From NCBI RefSeq assembly GCF_016937655.1, contig NZ_JAFHKL010000012.1, positions 62,001 through 126,000 of the forward strand: a DNA stretch of 64,000 nt, written 5' to 3'. The DNA comes from Chromobacterium alkanivorans (lineage in GTDB: Bacteria; Pseudomonadota; Gammaproteobacteria; Burkholderiales; Chromobacteriaceae). The notes beneath the pieces were generated by a model that was not told the origin of the DNA, did not search any database, and saw nothing but the letters and a program-made list of their open reading frames with translations. This document shows positions 26,340 to 36,706 of this stretch, one piece after another. Every line of letters starts with the position of its first letter. Within the stretch, counting starts at the first letter, position 1. A program made the position numbers and the translations under genes.

Positions 26340-28670
26340 TTACCCCTGGGTGATCTCGATAGCGTCGAACATGCCGCCCAGCGCCAGCGTGGCCGCGTGG
26401 GCGGTGGCGATGCGGACCGCGTCCTGCGGCAGGCTGTCGTCGGCGACGATGCGCACGCGCGCCTGGCCGGAACCCTGGCTCAGCAATGCGGTGCTGTCGG
26501 CGGCGATGCCCAGCTTCTGCAACAGGGCGCCGTGGGCGGAGGCCACCGGCTCGGCCGCGTCGCGGGTCTGCTGCAGCGACTCGGCGCGGCGGCAGACGGC
26601 GTCGGCCTGGTACAGCGGCACTTCGCCGATGCGGCTCAGCCCTGCGGCCGCGGCGGCGGCGACGTTCAGCTGGCTCAGCGCGTTGTTCAGACGCGCGGCG
26701 ATGTCGCCCTTGGCCAGCAGTTCGGCGCGCACTTCCTCGGCGCTGTTGAAGTCGAAGCCGGACAGATTCAGCATATTGCCCAACACGCGCAGCACTTTCC
26801 AGGCCGGACGGGCTTCGCCCAGCGGACGCACCACGCCGTTGAACGGCTGCAGCTTGCCTTCCATATTGACGAAGGAGCCGGCGGTCTCGGAGAACGGCGC
26901 GATCGGCAGCAGCACGTCGGCGTAATCCAGCAGACCCTGGCCCTTGAACGCGCTCAGCGCGATCACGGTGGCCGCCTGCTTCATCGCGGCGACCGCGGCT
27001 TGCGGGTTGTAGCTGTCGAACTCCACTTCGGTGTTCAGCAGCACGTAAGCCTTCTTGGGCTGCGCGATCATCGCGGCGGCGTTGGCGCCCGCGCCTTGCG
27101 GCAGCGCGCCCACCAGTTCCGCGCCCGCGCTGTTGGCGGCTTCGGACAACACGCCGAAGCTCGCGCCGCTCAGGCGCGCGATTTCCTGCGCCACGGCCAG
27201 CAGCTGGCTGAACGCCGGATGGTGTTGCGCCACGTTGCCCAGCACCACGGCGGCGGTTTCCGCGCCGCTCAGGCTTTCGGCGATGCGGCGCGCCTCGGCG
27301 GACACTTGCACCGCGGACAGATCGACGGCGGTTTCGCCGCCCTTGATCTCGGCCACGGCCTTCAGCACCTGGGCGAAGCCGTTGACCAGCGCCAGCGGCG
27401 ACACGATCAGCTTGGCGTTGACCTTGATCAGCAGGTCGTCGTCGGCGACGTGGATAATGTTAAGCTCGCTGCCCTTCTTGGCCGCGGTGCGCAGGCGCGA
27501 GGTCAGCAGCGGCTGTTCCTTGCGCAGCGTGGAGCCCACCACCAGCACCGATTTGGCCGCGGCCAGATCGGAAATGCTGGAGCCCAGCCATTCCGCGCCC
27601 TGCTTGGCCGCGTCGGCGGCGAAGTCGCTGCGGCGCAGGCGGTAATCAATGCTTTCCACGCCGAAGGCGCGCGCCAGCTTCTGGGCCAGATGCAGTTCTT
27701 CGGTGGTGGAGTGCGGGCTGGTCAGGAAGCCGATGGCGTCCTTGCCGTGATCGGCGGACACGCCGTTCAGGCCCTTCACCACGTAGTTCAACGCGGTTTC
27801 CCAGTCGGTCTCGTGCCACTTGCCGTCGAACTTGATCATCGGCTGCTTCAGACGCTCGGCCGAGTTCAGGCCTTCGTAGGAGAAGCGATCGCGGTCGGCG
27901 ATCCAGCACTCGTTGATGGCTTCGTTTTCCAGCGGCAGCACGCGCATCACTTCATTGCTCTTGACCTGAACGATCAGGTTGGAGCCCAGGCCGTCGTGCG
28001 GGCTGACCGATTTGCGGCGCGACAACTCCCAGGCGCGGGTGCTGTAGCGGAACGGCTTGGAGGTCAGCGCGCCCACCGGGCACAGGTCGATGACGTTGCC
28101 GGAGATTTCCGAGTCCACGGTCTTGCCGAGGAAGGGCAGAATCTCGGAGAACTCGCCGCGATGGGCCATGCCGATTTCCTGGAAGCCGCCGACTTCCTCG
28201 GTGAAGCGCACGCAACGGGTACAGTGAATGCAGCGCGACATTTCTTCCGCGGAAACCAGCGGACCCATGTCCTTGCCCACCACCACGCGCTTTTCCTCCT
28301 GATAGCGCGAGGAGGAATTGCCGTAGCCCACGGCCAAGTCCTGCAGCTGGCATTCGCCGCCCTGATCGCAGATCGGGCAATCCAGCGGATGGTTGATCAG
28401 CAGGAACTCCATCACGCCGGCCTGGGCCTTCTTGGCCATGTCGGAGTGGGTATGGACCTTCATGCCGTCGGTCACCGGGGTGGCGCAAGCCGGCAGCGGC
28501 TTGGGCGCCTTTTCCACTTCCACCAGGCACATGCGGCAGTTGGCCGCGATGGACAGCTTCTTGTGGTAGCAGAAGTGCGGAATGTACGTGCCCACCGAGT
28601 GGGCCGCTTCCATGACGGTGCTGCCCTGCGGGACCGTCAGTTTTTTTCCGTCGATTTCGATTTCAAGCAT
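26340..28670 (-). CDS. nuoG: NADH-quinone oxidoreductase subunit G
   Basis: A 776-residue iron-sulfur subunit of the peripheral arm. The N-terminal 2Fe-2S ferredoxin domain has HFCYHKKLSIAANCRMC. Then come the His/Cys [4Fe-4S] region HPLDCPICDQGGECQLQD and a second [4Fe-4S] motif, CIHCTRCVRF. The rest is a molybdopterin-oxidoreductase-like domain without redox cofactor function in complex I. It lies 3 nt from both neighbours, nuoF and nuoH. Confidence 0.97.
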   Translation of the reverse strand: MLEIEIDGKKLTVPQGSTVMEAAHSVGTYIPHFCYHKKLSIAANCRMCLVEVEKAPKPLPACATPVTDGMKVHTHSDMAKKAQAGVMEFLLINHPLDCPICDQGGECQLQDLAVGYGNSSSRYQEEKRVVVGKDMGPLVSAEEMSRCIHCTRCVRFTEEVGGFQEIGMAHRGEFSEILPFLGKTVDSEISGNVIDLCPVGALTSKPFRYSTRAWELSRRKSVSPHDGLGSNLIVQVKSNEVMRVLPLENEAINECWIADRDRFSYEGLNSAERLKQPMIKFDGKWHETDWETALNYVVKGLNGVSADHGKDAIGFLTSPHSTTEELHLAQKLARAFGVESIDYRLRRSDFAADAAKQGAEWLGSSISDLAAAKSVLVVGSTLRKEQPLLTSRLRTAAKKGSELNIIHVADDDLLIKVNAKLIVSPLALVNGFAQVLKAVAEIKGGETAVDLSAVQVSAEARRIAESLSGAETAAVVLGNVAQHHPAFSQLLAVAQEIARLSGASFGVLSEAANSAGAELVGALPQGAGANAAAMIAQPKKAYVLLNTEVEFDSYNPQAAVAAMKQAATVIALSAFKGQGLLDYADVLLPIAPFSETAGSFVNMEGKLQPFNGVVRPLGEARPAWKVLRVLGNMLNLSGFDFNSAEEVRAELLAKGDIAARLNNALSQLNVAAAAAAGLSRIGEVPLYQADAVCRRAESLQQTRDAAEPVASAHGALLQKLGIAADSTALLSQGSGQARVRIVADDSLPQDAVRIATAHAATLALGGMFDAIEITQG

Positions 28671-28673
28671 CGC

Positions 28674-29969
28674 TCAACACCATTTGTGGTCCACCAAGGT
28701 CTTTCCGTGTTCGATCGCGTACTCGAACTCGTGACGGAAATGCTTGGTGAAACTGCGAACCGGGAACACGGCGGCGTCGGCCAGCGCACAGATGGTGCGG
28801 CCCGCCATATTGTTGCCCACGGAGTCCAGAAGCTCCAGATCGCCCGGACGGCCCTGGCCGTTGGCGATGCGATGGATCACGCGGTACAGCCAGCCGGTGC
28901 CTTCGCGGCACGGCGTGCACTGGCCGCAGGATTCTTCGTGGTAGAAGTAGGCCAGACGCTCCAGCGCCTTGATCATGCACACGTCTTCGTTCATCACGAT
29001 GACGGCGCCGGAACCCAGCATCGAGCCGGCTTTGGCGATGCTGTCATAGTCCATCGTGCATTGCATCATGACGTCGGCGGGCAGGATGGGCGCGGAAGAG
29101 CCGCCCGGGATCACCGCCTTGAGCTTCTTGCCGTCGCGCATGCCGCCGGCCATTTCCAGCAGCTCGGAGAACGGGGTGCCCAGCGGAATCTCGTAGTTGC
29201 CCGGACGGTTGACGTGGCCGGATACCGAGAACAGCTTGGTGCCGCCGTTGTTCGGCTTGCCCTTTTCCAGGAAAGGCTGCGCGCCGTCGCGGATGATGAA
29301 GGGCACCGAGGCGAACGATTCGGTGTTGTTGATGGTGGTCGGCTTGCCGTACAGGCCGAAGCTGGCCGGGAACGGCGGCTTGAAGCGCGGCTGGCCCTTC
29401 TTGCCTTCCAGCGATTCCAGCAGCGCGGTTTCCTCGCCGCAGATGTAGGCGCCGTAGCCGTGATGGGCGAACAGGTCGAAGTTGAAGCCGGAGCCCAGGA
29501 TGTTCTCGCCCAGCAGGCCCGCCTTGCGCGCTTCGTCCAGCGCTTCTTCGAAACGCTCGTATTCGGCGAAGATTTCGCCGTGGATGTAGTTGTAGCCGGC
29601 CTTGGTGCCCATCGCGTAGCCGGCGATGATCATGCCTTCGATCAGCGAATGCGGATTGAAGCGCAGGATGTCGCGGTCCTTGAAGGTGCCCGGCTCGCCC
29701 TCGTCGGTGTTGCAGACGACGTATTTGTCGCCCGGGAAGGAGCGGGGCATGAAGCTCCACTTCAGACCGGTGGGGAAGCCCGCGCCGCCGCGGCCGCGCA
29801 GGCCGGAGTTCTTCACTTCGGCGATCACGTCTTCCTGGGCCATCTTGCTGTCCAGGATGCGGCGCAGCGCCTGGTAGCCGCCGCGCGCCTCATAGGCGCT
29901 CAGCTGCCAGCAATTGGGATCGGAAGTGTCGACGCCATCGAAAATCACGCCATTGACGAAGATTGCCAT
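28674..29969 (-). CDS. nuoF: NADH-quinone oxidoreductase subunit F (NADH/FMN-binding)
   Basis: A 431-residue subunit that binds NADH and FMN and starts the electron path. The NADH site is [15 protein letters not shown], the FMN-site region is [13 protein letters not shown]-like ([20 protein letters not shown]), and the C-terminal cluster N3 motif is [12 protein letters not shown]. It shares one nucleotide with the nuoE stop region (29969), indicating coupling. Confidence 0.98.
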   Translation of the reverse strand: MAIFVNGVIFDGVDTSDPNCWQLSAYEARGGYQALRRILDSKMAQEDVIAEVKNSGLRGRGGAGFPTGLKWSFMPRSFPGDKYVVCNTDEGEPGTFKDRDILRFNPHSLIEGMIIAGYAMGTKAGYNYIHGEIFAEYERFEEALDEARKAGLLGENILGSGFNFDLFAHHGYGAYICGEETALLESLEGKKGQPRFKPPFPASFGLYGKPTTINNTESFASVPFIIRDGAQPFLEKGKPNNGGTKLFSVSGHVNRPGNYEIPLGTPFSELLEMAGGMRDGKKLKAVIPGGSSAPILPADVMMQCTMDYDSIAKAGSMLGSGAVIVMNEDVCMIKALERLAYFYHEESCGQCTPCREGTGWLYRVIHRIANGQGRPGDLELLDSVGNNMAGRTICALADAAVFPVRSFTKHFRHEFEYAIEHGKTLVDHKWC

Positions 29970-30469
29970 TATTTCAGCTCCGCCAGTTTCTTATCGATTG
30001 CTTCGGGCGTCATGAAGCTGCACATCTTGTGGTTGTTGACCAGCAAGACCGGCGCGTCGCCGCAGGCGCCCATGCACTCCCCTTCCAGCAAGGTGAACTT
30101 GCCGTCGGCGCTGGTTTCGCCGATGGCGATGCCCAGCTTCCGGGAGATGTACTCGGCGGCGTTGACGCCGCCGGACAAGGCACAGGGCAGGTTGGTGCAG
30201 ACAGTGATCTTGTACTGCCCAACCGGCTTCATGTCGTACATATTGTAAAAGGTGGCGACTTCGTAAGCGGCTACCGGCGGGATCTGCAGGTAGTTGGCGA
30301 CGAATTCGATCACCTCGGTGTTCAGGCAACGCTCCTCCGGAGCGGAGCCCGCTTCGCGACGTTCAGTCAGCGCGATGCGCAAGGCGCCCATCACCGCGGA
30401 CCGTTTCTGGTCGGCGGGATATTTGGCGACTTCGCAATCGATTTTGGCTAGCGATTCAGCGGACAGCAT
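29969..30469 (-). CDS. nuoE: NADH-quinone oxidoreductase subunit E
   Basis: A 166-residue thioredoxin-fold [2Fe-2S] subunit (cluster N1a). The four cysteines appear in [10 protein letters not shown] (two) and [11 protein letters not shown] (two), with normal family spacing. It overlaps nuoD and nuoF by one nucleotide each. Confidence 0.97.
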   Translation of the reverse strand: MLSAESLAKIDCEVAKYPADQKRSAVMGALRIALTERREAGSAPEERCLNTEVIEFVANYLQIPPVAAYEVATFYNMYDMKPVGQYKITVCTNLPCALSGGVNAAEYISRKLGIAIGETSADGKFTLLEGECMGACGDAPVLLVNNHKMCSFMTPEAIDKKLAELK

Positions 30470-31722
30470 CAGCGGTCAATCTCCCCAAACACGATATCCT
30501 GCGTACCGATGATGGCCACCACGTCGGCGATCATATGGCCCTTGGCCATCTCGTCCAGCGCCGCCAGGTGGGCATAGCCGGGCGCGCGGATCTTCAGACG
30601 GTACGGCTTGTTGGCGCCGTCGGACACCAGGTAGACGCCGAACTCGCCTTTCGGGTGTTCGGTGCCCACATAGGCCTCGCCCTCCGGCACGTGCATGCCC
30701 TCGGTAAACAGTTTGAAGTGGTGGATCAGGTCTTCCATATTGGCCTTCATGCCTTCGCGCGAAGGCGGCGCCACTTTATGGTTGTCGGTGATCACCGGGC
30801 CCGGGTTCTTGCGCAGCCATTCCACGCACTGGCGGATGATGCGGTTGGACTGGCGCATCTCTTCGACGCGCACCAGGTAGCGGTCGTAGCAATCGCCGTT
30901 GACGCCCACCGGGATGTCGAAGTCCAGCTTGGAATACACGTCGTAGGGCTGCTTCTTGCGCAAGTCCCAGGCAATGCCGGAGCCGCGCAGCATCGGGCCG
31001 GTCAAACCCAGGTTCAGCGCGCGCTCGGGCGTCACCACGCCGATGCCGACGGTGCGCTGTTTCCAGATGCGGTTGTCGGTCAGCAGAGTCTCGTACTCGT
31101 CGACATAGCCGGGGAAGCGCTGGGTGAAGTCGTCGATGAAGTCCAGCAGCGAGCCCTGGCGGCCTTCGTTGCGGCGAGCCAGTTCGCGGGCGTTCTTGAT
31201 CTTGGAGACGGTGTACTGCGGCATGCTGTCCGGCAGGTCGCGATACACGCCGCCGGGACGGAAGTAAGCCGCGTGCAGACGCGCGCCCGACACCGCCTCA
31301 TAGCAGTCCATCAGGTCTTCGCGTTCGCGGAAGGCGTACAGGAACACGGTCATCGCGCCGATGTCGAGACCGTGCGCGCCTATCCACAGCAGGTGGTTCA
31401 GCAGACGGGTGATCTCGGCGAACATCACGCGGATGTATTGCGCGCGTTCGGGCACTTCGATGCCCAGCAGCTTCTCGATGGACAGGCAGTAAGCGTGCTC
31501 GTTGCACATCATGGACACGTAGTCGAGACGGTCCATGTAAGGCAGAGACTGGATGAAGGTCTTGCTCTCGGCCAGCTTCTCGGTGCCGCGGTGCAGCAGG
31601 CCGATGTGCGGGTCGGCGCGCTGGACGACTTCGCCGTCCAGTTCCAGCACCAGGCGCAGCACGCCGTGCGCGGCCGGGTGTTGCGGGCCGAAGTTGAGGG
31701 TGTAGTTACGGATTTCAGCCAC
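30469..31722 (-). CDS. nuoD: NADH-quinone oxidoreductase subunit D
   Basis: A 417-residue 49-kDa-type subunit that forms the quinone-binding cavity with NuoB. Motifs include [15 protein letters not shown] at the N-terminus with the quinone-site His, HRGTEKL, and a C-terminal DIVFGEIDR. The [NiFe]-hydrogenase-like fold is retained without its metal ligands. It overlaps nuoC by 8 nt. Confidence 0.98.
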   Translation of the reverse strand: MAEIRNYTLNFGPQHPAAHGVLRLVLELDGEVVQRADPHIGLLHRGTEKLAESKTFIQSLPYMDRLDYVSMMCNEHAYCLSIEKLLGIEVPERAQYIRVMFAEITRLLNHLLWIGAHGLDIGAMTVFLYAFREREDLMDCYEAVSGARLHAAYFRPGGVYRDLPDSMPQYTVSKIKNARELARRNEGRQGSLLDFIDDFTQRFPGYVDEYETLLTDNRIWKQRTVGIGVVTPERALNLGLTGPMLRGSGIAWDLRKKQPYDVYSKLDFDIPVGVNGDCYDRYLVRVEEMRQSNRIIRQCVEWLRKNPGPVITDNHKVAPPSREGMKANMEDLIHHFKLFTEGMHVPEGEAYVGTEHPKGEFGVYLVSDGANKPYRLKIRAPGYAHLAALDEMAKGHMIADVVAIIGTQDIVFGEIDR

Positions 31723-32311
31723 CGTAGTTCTCCTCGCGGATGATGCGCGGCGTGATTTCGCGCGGCTCGATGGTCACCGGCTGATAGATCACGCGCTGTT
31801 GGGTCGGGTCGTAACGCATTTCCACGTGACCGGACAGCGGGAAGTCCTTGCGGAACGGATGGCCGACGAAGCCGTAGTCGGTCAGGATGCGGCGCAGGTC
31901 GGGGTGGCCGTCGAAAACGATGCCGAACAGGTCGAACGCCTCGCGCTCGAACCAGTTGGCGCCGCTCCAGACGCCGACGACCGAAGCGACCACCGGGAAG
32001 GCGTCGTCTTCGGCGAACACGCGCAGGCGGACGCGCTGATTGTGCTTGACCGACAACAGATGGTAGACAACGGCGAAGCGCGGACCGTCCCATACCTCGT
32101 CGCGGTATGCGCTGTAGTCCACGCCGCACAAATCGATGCATTGCTCAAAAGACAGGTCGGCGTGGTCGCGCAGCGTGGTCGCCACGGCGATCAGATCCGC
32201 CGCCTTGCATACAATGGTCAGCTCTTCCAGAGCCAGCGTGCTTTGCACGAGCTTGTCGCCCAGCGCCTGCTGCACAGCCGACCCTAACGCTTCCATTTTC
32301 TTGGAGGCCAT
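31715..32311 (-). CDS. nuoC: NADH-quinone oxidoreductase subunit C
   Basis: A 198-residue 30-kDa-type subunit of the peripheral arm, separate from NuoD as is usual outside enterobacteria. The family signature ERE(A)FDLFGI...[14 protein letters not shown] is visible ([20 protein letters not shown]). It overlaps nuoD by 8 nt and follows nuoB by 11 nt. Confidence 0.97.
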   Translation of the reverse strand: MASKKMEALGSAVQQALGDKLVQSTLALEELTIVCKAADLIAVATTLRDHADLSFEQCIDLCGVDYSAYRDEVWDGPRFAVVYHLLSVKHNQRVRLRVFAEDDAFPVVASVVGVWSGANWFEREAFDLFGIVFDGHPDLRRILTDYGFVGHPFRKDFPLSGHVEMRYDPTQQRVIYQPVTIEPREITPRIIREENYGG

Positions 32312-32322
32312 AAGTTTCTACC

Positions 32323-32799
32323 TTAGCGGGCGATGGTGTTGGTGCGTTTGATCTTGTTCTGCAGCTGAATGATGCCGTACAGCAAGGCCTCTGCAGTTGG
32401 CGGACAGCCGGGCACGTAGACGTCGACCGGCACGATGCGGTCGCAGCCGCGCACGACTGAATAGGAATAATGATAATAGCCGCCGCCGTTGGCACAGGAC
32501 CCCATCGAAATCACCCAGCGCGGTTCGGCCATCTGGTCGTAAACCTTGCGCAGGGCCGGGGCCATCTTGTTGCACAGCGTGCCGGCCACGATCATCAGAT
32601 CGGACTGGCGCGGGCTGGGACGGAACACGATGCCGAAACGGTCAAGGTCGTAGCGCGCCGCGCCGGCGTGCATCATCTCGACCGCGCAACAGGCCAGACC
32701 AAAGGTCATCGGCCACAGCGAACCGGTTCGGGTGTAATTGATGAGCTTGTCAGCCGTCGTGGTGACAAACCCCTTCTCCAGAATACCCTCTACTCCCAT
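32323..32799 (-). CDS. nuoB: NADH-quinone oxidoreductase subunit B
   Basis: A 158-residue subunit carrying cluster N2, the last iron-sulfur centre before quinone. The ligands appear as the tandem Cys pair in [11 protein letters not shown], then MGSCANGGG and [15 protein letters not shown] choose ATG 32799 ([11 protein letters not shown]), the natural start, which overlaps the nuoA stop by 10 nt. The upstream in-frame extension reads through nuoA in another frame and is not real. Confidence 0.97.
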   Translation of the reverse strand: MGVEGILEKGFVTTTADKLINYTRTGSLWPMTFGLACCAVEMMHAGAARYDLDRFGIVFRPSPRQSDLMIVAGTLCNKMAPALRKVYDQMAEPRWVISMGSCANGGGYYHYSYSVVRGCDRIVPVDVYVPGCPPTAEALLYGIIQLQNKIKRTNTIAR

Positions 32800-33146
32800 T
32801 CCAGAGCTCCTTTTTTCCACATGTAGACGAAGCCCAGGGTCAGAATGCCCAGGAACTCCACCATGACGCCCAGACCATATCCACCCAACTCCTTCAGCAC
32901 CACCGCCCACGGAAGCAGGAAGGCCACTTCCAGATCGAACAGGATGAAAAGAATGGCTATCAGATAATAGCGGACGTCAAACTTCATGCGAGCGTCTTCG
33001 AAAGCCTCGAAGCCGCACTCATACGGAGACAGTTTCTCAGGATCGGGACGATTGGGAGCCAGCAGTTTGCCCAATAGAATTGGGCCTACGCCGACCAACA
33101 GTCCGACCATGACAAACAGCAGAATGGGAAAGTAATTTTGCAGCAT
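32790..33146 (-). CDS. nuoA: NADH-quinone oxidoreductase subunit A
   Basis: A 118-residue membrane subunit with three helices and the conserved loop [20 protein letters not shown] near the quinone cavity. It is the first gene of the 14-gene complex I operon. A CCCCC-rich hairpin (about 33168-33190) lies between it and the tRNA-Leu terminator. I could not pick the operon promoter with confidence. Confidence 0.97.
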   Translation of the reverse strand: MLQNYFPILLFVMVGLLVGVGPILLGKLLAPNRPDPEKLSPYECGFEAFEDARMKFDVRYYLIAILFILFDLEVAFLLPWAVVLKELGGYGLGVMVEFLGILTLGFVYMWKKGALEWE

Positions 33147-33200
33147 TTCCCGTACACCCCCACGAAATAAAGGGGGTCACCCCCCTTTGGCTCCAAATAA

Positions 33201-33234
33201 AACAGGCCACCGGAGTCCCGGTGGCCTGTTTTTG
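33201..33234 (-). terminator. Terminator after tRNA-Leu
   Basis: Stem ACAGGCCACCGG / CCGGTGGCCTGT with a short loop. It is followed on the minus strand by TTTTATTT. It separates tRNA-Leu from the nuo operon. Confidence 0.85.
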
Positions 33235-33239
33235 AATGG

Positions 33240-33324
33240 TGGTGCCGACAGTGAGACTCGAACTCACACAGCTTTCGCCACTACCCCCTCAAGATAGCGT
33301 GTCTACCAATTTCACCATGTCGGC
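33240..33324 (-). tRNA. tRNA-Leu(GAG)
   Basis: An 85-nt class II tRNA with encoded CCA. Acceptor stem GCCGACA/TGTCGGC; the anticodon loop TTGAGGG gives GAG; the long variable arm is GTGGCGAAAGCTGT; the T-arm is GAGTTCGAGTCTC. It lies between secG and nuoA on the same strand and may be processed from the secG transcript. Confidence 0.96.
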
Positions 33325-33341
33325 ACAGCAAGCTTTAATTG

Positions 33342-33692
33342 TTACTCCGGTATTTTTGATGTCGTACCCGAAGCTTTATCGCTAGGCACACCGGCCGGGA
33401 TTTGCGGTGCAACCTGTTCAACCTTGGTTCCCATTACGCCCAAATCGCTTTTTCCGCCCCCAGACAGAAAAACCAGAGCAAGGGAAGTCGAGAAGAACAC
33501 GGCCGCTGCGACAGCGGTTGTCCTACTCAAGAAATTCGCAGAACCAGACGCGCCGAACAAGCTACCGGAAGACCCGCTGCCGAAAGCCGCCCCCATGTCC
33601 GCGCCTTTGCCGTGCTGCATCAAAACCAGCACGATAATAGTCCCTGCAGACAGGAGATTTACGATCCAAATAAGCGTCTTAATTAGTTCCAT
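33342..33692 (-). CDS. secG: Preprotein translocase subunit SecG
   Basis: A 116-residue membrane component of the Sec protein export channel. Two hydrophobic helices (about residues 4-24 and 54-77) flank the conserved cytoplasmic loop QHGKGADMGAAFGSGSSGSL with FGASGS. The C-terminal tail is short and polar. It starts right beside the tpiA stop and is followed by tRNA-Leu, the common betaproteobacterial order tpiA-secG-tRNA-Leu-nuo. Confidence 0.95.
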   Translation of the reverse strand: MELIKTLIWIVNLLSAGTIIVLVLMQHGKGADMGAAFGSGSSGSLFGASGSANFLSRTTAVAAAVFFSTSLALVFLSGGGKSDLGVMGTKVEQVAPQIPAGVPSDKASGTTSKIPE

Positions 33693-33693
33693 A

Positions 33694-34440
33694 CTATATC
33701 AATCTTCCTGCGGCTTGGCAAATTGCCCTGAATGAACCGGCGTCCAGAGATGCCCCTCCAACAAGGGCTCCGTCGACATTTTCAGTCGCCAGAATCGCTT
33801 CGGCATTCTCTGCCTTGACACTGCCGCCGTAGAGGACGCGAATATTATCGGAGGCCTTGACGTTTTGCAAGCACCAATTTTTGATCGCGCCGTGGATTTC
33901 GGCGATTTGCGCCAGGGTCGCCACCTTGCCGGTGCCGATCGCCCAAACCGGTTCATAAGCCACAACGTATTCACCATGGTCTATCTCGGACAGAAGCGCA
34001 AGCTGATCGCGGATCACCTCCTGCTGACGGCCGGCTTCGCGCTCTTCCAGCGTTTCGCCGACGCACAGCACCGGCACCAGGCCGGCGGCGATGGCGTTGC
34101 GCATCTTCTTCAATAGAGCGGCGTTGCTCTCGCCGAAGTACTGGCGGCGCTCGGAGTGGCCCACCAGGGCGTAGCCGCAGCCGATGTCGGCCAGCATCGC
34201 GGCGCAGGTCTCGCCGGTGAAGGCTCCGTCCTGATCGAAGGCGCTGACGTCCTGCGCGCACAGCCGCAGCGGCTGGCCGCGCAGTTGTTCGCCCAGCGCG
34301 GCCAGATAGACCGCCGGCGCGGCCACGCCGACCCAGTCGCGGTTGCTCGCCTCGTCCGCCAGCAGCGCCCGCAGCAGCGCCTGCGCGCTGTCGGCGCGGG
34401 TATTCATCTTCCAGTTGCCAATCACCAGCTTGCCGGCCAT
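33694..34440 (-). CDS. tpiA: Triosephosphate isomerase
   Basis: A 248-residue TIM barrel that interconverts dihydroxyacetone phosphate and glyceraldehyde 3-phosphate. Active-site residues are Lys11 (GNWKMN), His95-region ([11 protein letters not shown]) and the catalytic Glu in [10 protein letters not shown], and the phosphate loop is YGGSVK. Length is normal. It lies 1 nt from secG and is divergent from pstS across 187 bp. Confidence 0.98.
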   Translation of the reverse strand: MAGKLVIGNWKMNTRADSAQALLRALLADEASNRDWVGVAAPAVYLAALGEQLRGQPLRLCAQDVSAFDQDGAFTGETCAAMLADIGCGYALVGHSERRQYFGESNAALLKKMRNAIAAGLVPVLCVGETLEEREAGRQQEVIRDQLALLSEIDHGEYVVAYEPVWAIGTGKVATLAQIAEIHGAIKNWCLQNVKASDNIRVLYGGSVKAENAEAILATENVDGALVGGASLDAGSFRAICQAAGRLI

Positions 34441-34627
34441 GTCCGTCTCCTGCGATCTTGAATATCGGCCGATTATATCCGCAGCCGCCTGCTTGGCTCA
34501 AACCGGCATCCGGCTGACATTGATTGTCCGCAAACGAAGCCGTTTCCACGACTTGTAATATTCCTGAAAAATTTCAGCCTTAGCATGCGCCCATCACCAC
34601 GCACCTCATCCATTCTCAGGAGTAGGC

Positions 34628-35671
34628 ATGAAACAGTCTGTTCGTCTGGCCGCATCGTTTGTACTGGGTTCCGTCTGCCTGTCCGGCGCGGCCGTGGCCG
34701 CCGACATCACCGGCGCGGGCGCCACCTTCCCGTACCCGCTGTACGCCAAATGGGCCGCCGCCTACAAGGCCGGCACCAACAACAATCTGAACTACCAGTC
34801 CATCGGCTCCGGCGGCGGCATCAAGCAGATCCAGTCCAAGACCGTGGACTTCGGCGCCTCCGACATGCCGCTGAAGCCGGAAGAGCTGGAAAAATCCGGC
34901 CTGACCCAATTCCCCACCGTGATCGGCGGCGTGGTGCCGGTGTTGAACGTGCCCGGCATCGCCCCGGGGCAGGTGAAGTTCACCGGCCCGCTGCTGGCCG
35001 ACATTTACATGGGCAAGGTGGCCAAGTGGAACGATCCGGCCATCGCCAAGCTGAACCCCGGCGTCAAGCTGCCGGACCTGCGCATCTCCGTGGTGCGTCG
35101 CTCCGACGGCTCCGGCACCACCTTCATCTTCACCAACTATCTGTCCAAGGTGTCCGCGGACTGGGCCAAGGAAGTGGGCTCCAATACCGCGGTCAGCTGG
35201 AAAGGCAACCCGGTGGGCGGCAAGGGCAATGAAGGCGTGGCCAACTACGTGACCCGCATCAAGGGCGCGATCGGCTACGTGGAATACGCCTACGCCAAGC
35301 AGAACAAACTGGCCTTCGGCCTGATGCAGAACCAGGCCGGCAGCTTCGTCAAGCCGGACGAGTCCAGCTTCAAGGCCGCCGCCGCCAACGCCGACTGGAA
35401 AAAAGCGCCGGGCTTCTACCTGCTGCTGACCAACCAGCCGGGCAAGGACAGCTGGCCTATCGCCGGCGCCACCTTCATCCTGATGCACAAGAAACAGGAC
35501 AAGCCGGCGCAGGGCGCCGAGGTGCTGAAGTTCTTCGACTGGGCTTACAAGAACGGCGACAAGACCGCGCTGGATCTGGACTACATCCCGATGCCGGACG
35601 CGATCAAGGGCGTGATCCGCGCCAACTGGAAGCAGATTGCCGACAACGGCGGCAAGCCGGTGTGGAACTGA
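34628..35671 (+). CDS. pstS: Periplasmic phosphate-binding protein
   Basis: A 347-residue substrate-binding protein of the high-affinity Pst phosphate ABC importer. A Sec signal peptide (about residues 1-24, ending AAVAAD) is followed by GAGATFPYPLYAKW. Phosphate-site blocks are IGSGGGIKQI, DFGASDMPL and RRSDGSGTTFIFTNYL. CAGGAG precedes the start. I see no convincing tandem Pho box in the 187-bp upstream gap. A terminator-like hairpin follows the stop, so much pstS message probably ends there and pstS exceeds the permease genes. Confidence 0.96.
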   Translation: MKQSVRLAASFVLGSVCLSGAAVAADITGAGATFPYPLYAKWAAAYKAGTNNNLNYQSIGSGGGIKQIQSKTVDFGASDMPLKPEELEKSGLTQFPTVIGGVVPVLNVPGIAPGQVKFTGPLLADIYMGKVAKWNDPAIAKLNPGVKLPDLRISVVRRSDGSGTTFIFTNYLSKVSADWAKEVGSNTAVSWKGNPVGGKGNEGVANYVTRIKGAIGYVEYAYAKQNKLAFGLMQNQAGSFVKPDESSFKAAAANADWKKAPGFYLLLTNQPGKDSWPIAGATFILMHKKQDKPAQGAEVLKFFDWAYKNGDKTALDLDYIPMPDAIKGVIRANWKQIADNGGKPVWN

Positions 35672-35694
35672 GCCGCATACAATGCACGCAAGCG

Positions 35695-35720
35695 GCCGGG
35701 GATGCCCTCCCCGGCTTTTT
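35695..35720 (+). terminator. Partial (attenuating) terminator between pstS and pstC
   Basis: Stem GCCGGGG / CCCCGGC with a 7-nt loop, followed by TTTTT, 10 nt before the pstC start. It probably lets only part of the transcription continue into pstCAB. Confidence 0.75.
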
Positions 35721-35729
35721 GTCTGATAA

Positions 35730-36704
35730 ATGAGCATGCATATGCAAAAGTTGAGCAATCCGCAGCAAATCAAAACCCAGCTGCTGCTGGACAATCTGTT
35801 CCGCTGGGTCACCCGTTTTTTCGCCTTCCTGGTGCTGTCGCTGCTGGTGGGCATTCTGATTTCGCTGTTGATCGGCGCGCTGCCGAGCATTCACGCCTTC
35901 GGCTTCAAGTTTCTGGTCACCAGCGACTGGGACCCGGTCAATGAAAAGTTCGGCGCGCTGGTGCCCATCTTCGGCACCCTGGCCACCTCTTTCATCGCCC
36001 TGCTGATCGGCGTGCCGGTCAGCTTCGGCATCGCCCTGTTCCTGACCGAGCTGTGCCCCACCTGGCTGAAGCGGCCGCTGGGCATCGCGGTGGAACTGCT
36101 GGCCGGCATTCCGTCCATCATCTACGGCATGTGGGGCCTGTTCGTGTTCGCGCCCATCTTCGCCGACCACGTGCAGCCGCTGCTGATCGACACCCTGGGC
36201 GAGGTGCCGCTGCTGGGCGTGCTGTTCCAGGGCGCGCCGATGGGCATAGGCATTTTCACCGCCGGCCTGATCCTGGCCATCATGATCATCCCCTTCATCG
36301 CCTCGGTGATGCGCGACGTGTTCGAGGTGGTGCCGGTGATGCTGAAGGAGTCCGCCTACGGCCTGGGCTCCACCACCTGGGAAGTGGTGCGCTACGTGGT
36401 GCTGCCCTATACCAAGACCGGCGTGGTCGGCGGCATCATGCTCGGCCTGGGCCGCGCGCTGGGCGAGACCATGGCGGTGACCTTCGTCATCGGCAACTCC
36501 ACCCGCTTCGCCGCCGGCCTGTTCGAGCCGGGCAATTCCATCGCCTCCTCGCTGGCCAATGAGTTCGCCGAGGCCAACGGCGAGCTGTATCTCTCCTCCC
36601 TGATTCAACTGGGCCTGATTCTGTTCTTCATCACCTTCGTGGTGCTGGCGTGTTCTAAACTGCTGTTGCTGCGCCTGAAGAAACAGGAAGGTCGTCCTTC
36701 CTGA
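35730..36704 (+). CDS. pstC: Phosphate ABC transporter permease PstC
   Basis: A 324-residue inner-membrane permease with about six helices. It carries the EAA-loop region typical of the PstC/PstA pair ([20 protein letters not shown] followed by a Gly-rich turn) and [16 protein letters not shown]. It partners PstA. The start at 35730 is the first in-frame ATG after the pstS terminator; MHMQKLS a few codons later is an alternative. Confidence 0.95.
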   Translation: MSMHMQKLSNPQQIKTQLLLDNLFRWVTRFFAFLVLSLLVGILISLLIGALPSIHAFGFKFLVTSDWDPVNEKFGALVPIFGTLATSFIALLIGVPVSFGIALFLTELCPTWLKRPLGIAVELLAGIPSIIYGMWGLFVFAPIFADHVQPLLIDTLGEVPLLGVLFQGAPMGIGIFTAGLILAIMIIPFIASVMRDVFEVVPVMLKESAYGLGSTTWEVVRYVVLPYTKTGVVGGIMLGLGRALGETMAVTFVIGNSTRFAAGLFEPGNSIASSLANEFAEANGELYLSSLIQLGLILFFITFVVLACSKLLLLRLKKQEGRPS

Positions 36705-36706
36705 GC

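Noticed and set aside
25203-30248. Open frame of about 1680 codons antisense to nuoE-nuoH
   Set aside because: It mirrors four unmistakable nuo genes. Its translation is low-complexity (His, Gln, Arg rich), as expected of antisense frames in GC-rich DNA.
34503-34530. Pho box before pstS (CTGACAT followed by TTGTCCG)
   Set aside because: Only the first half resembles the consensus and the spacing is off by one, so the evidence is too weak to annotate.
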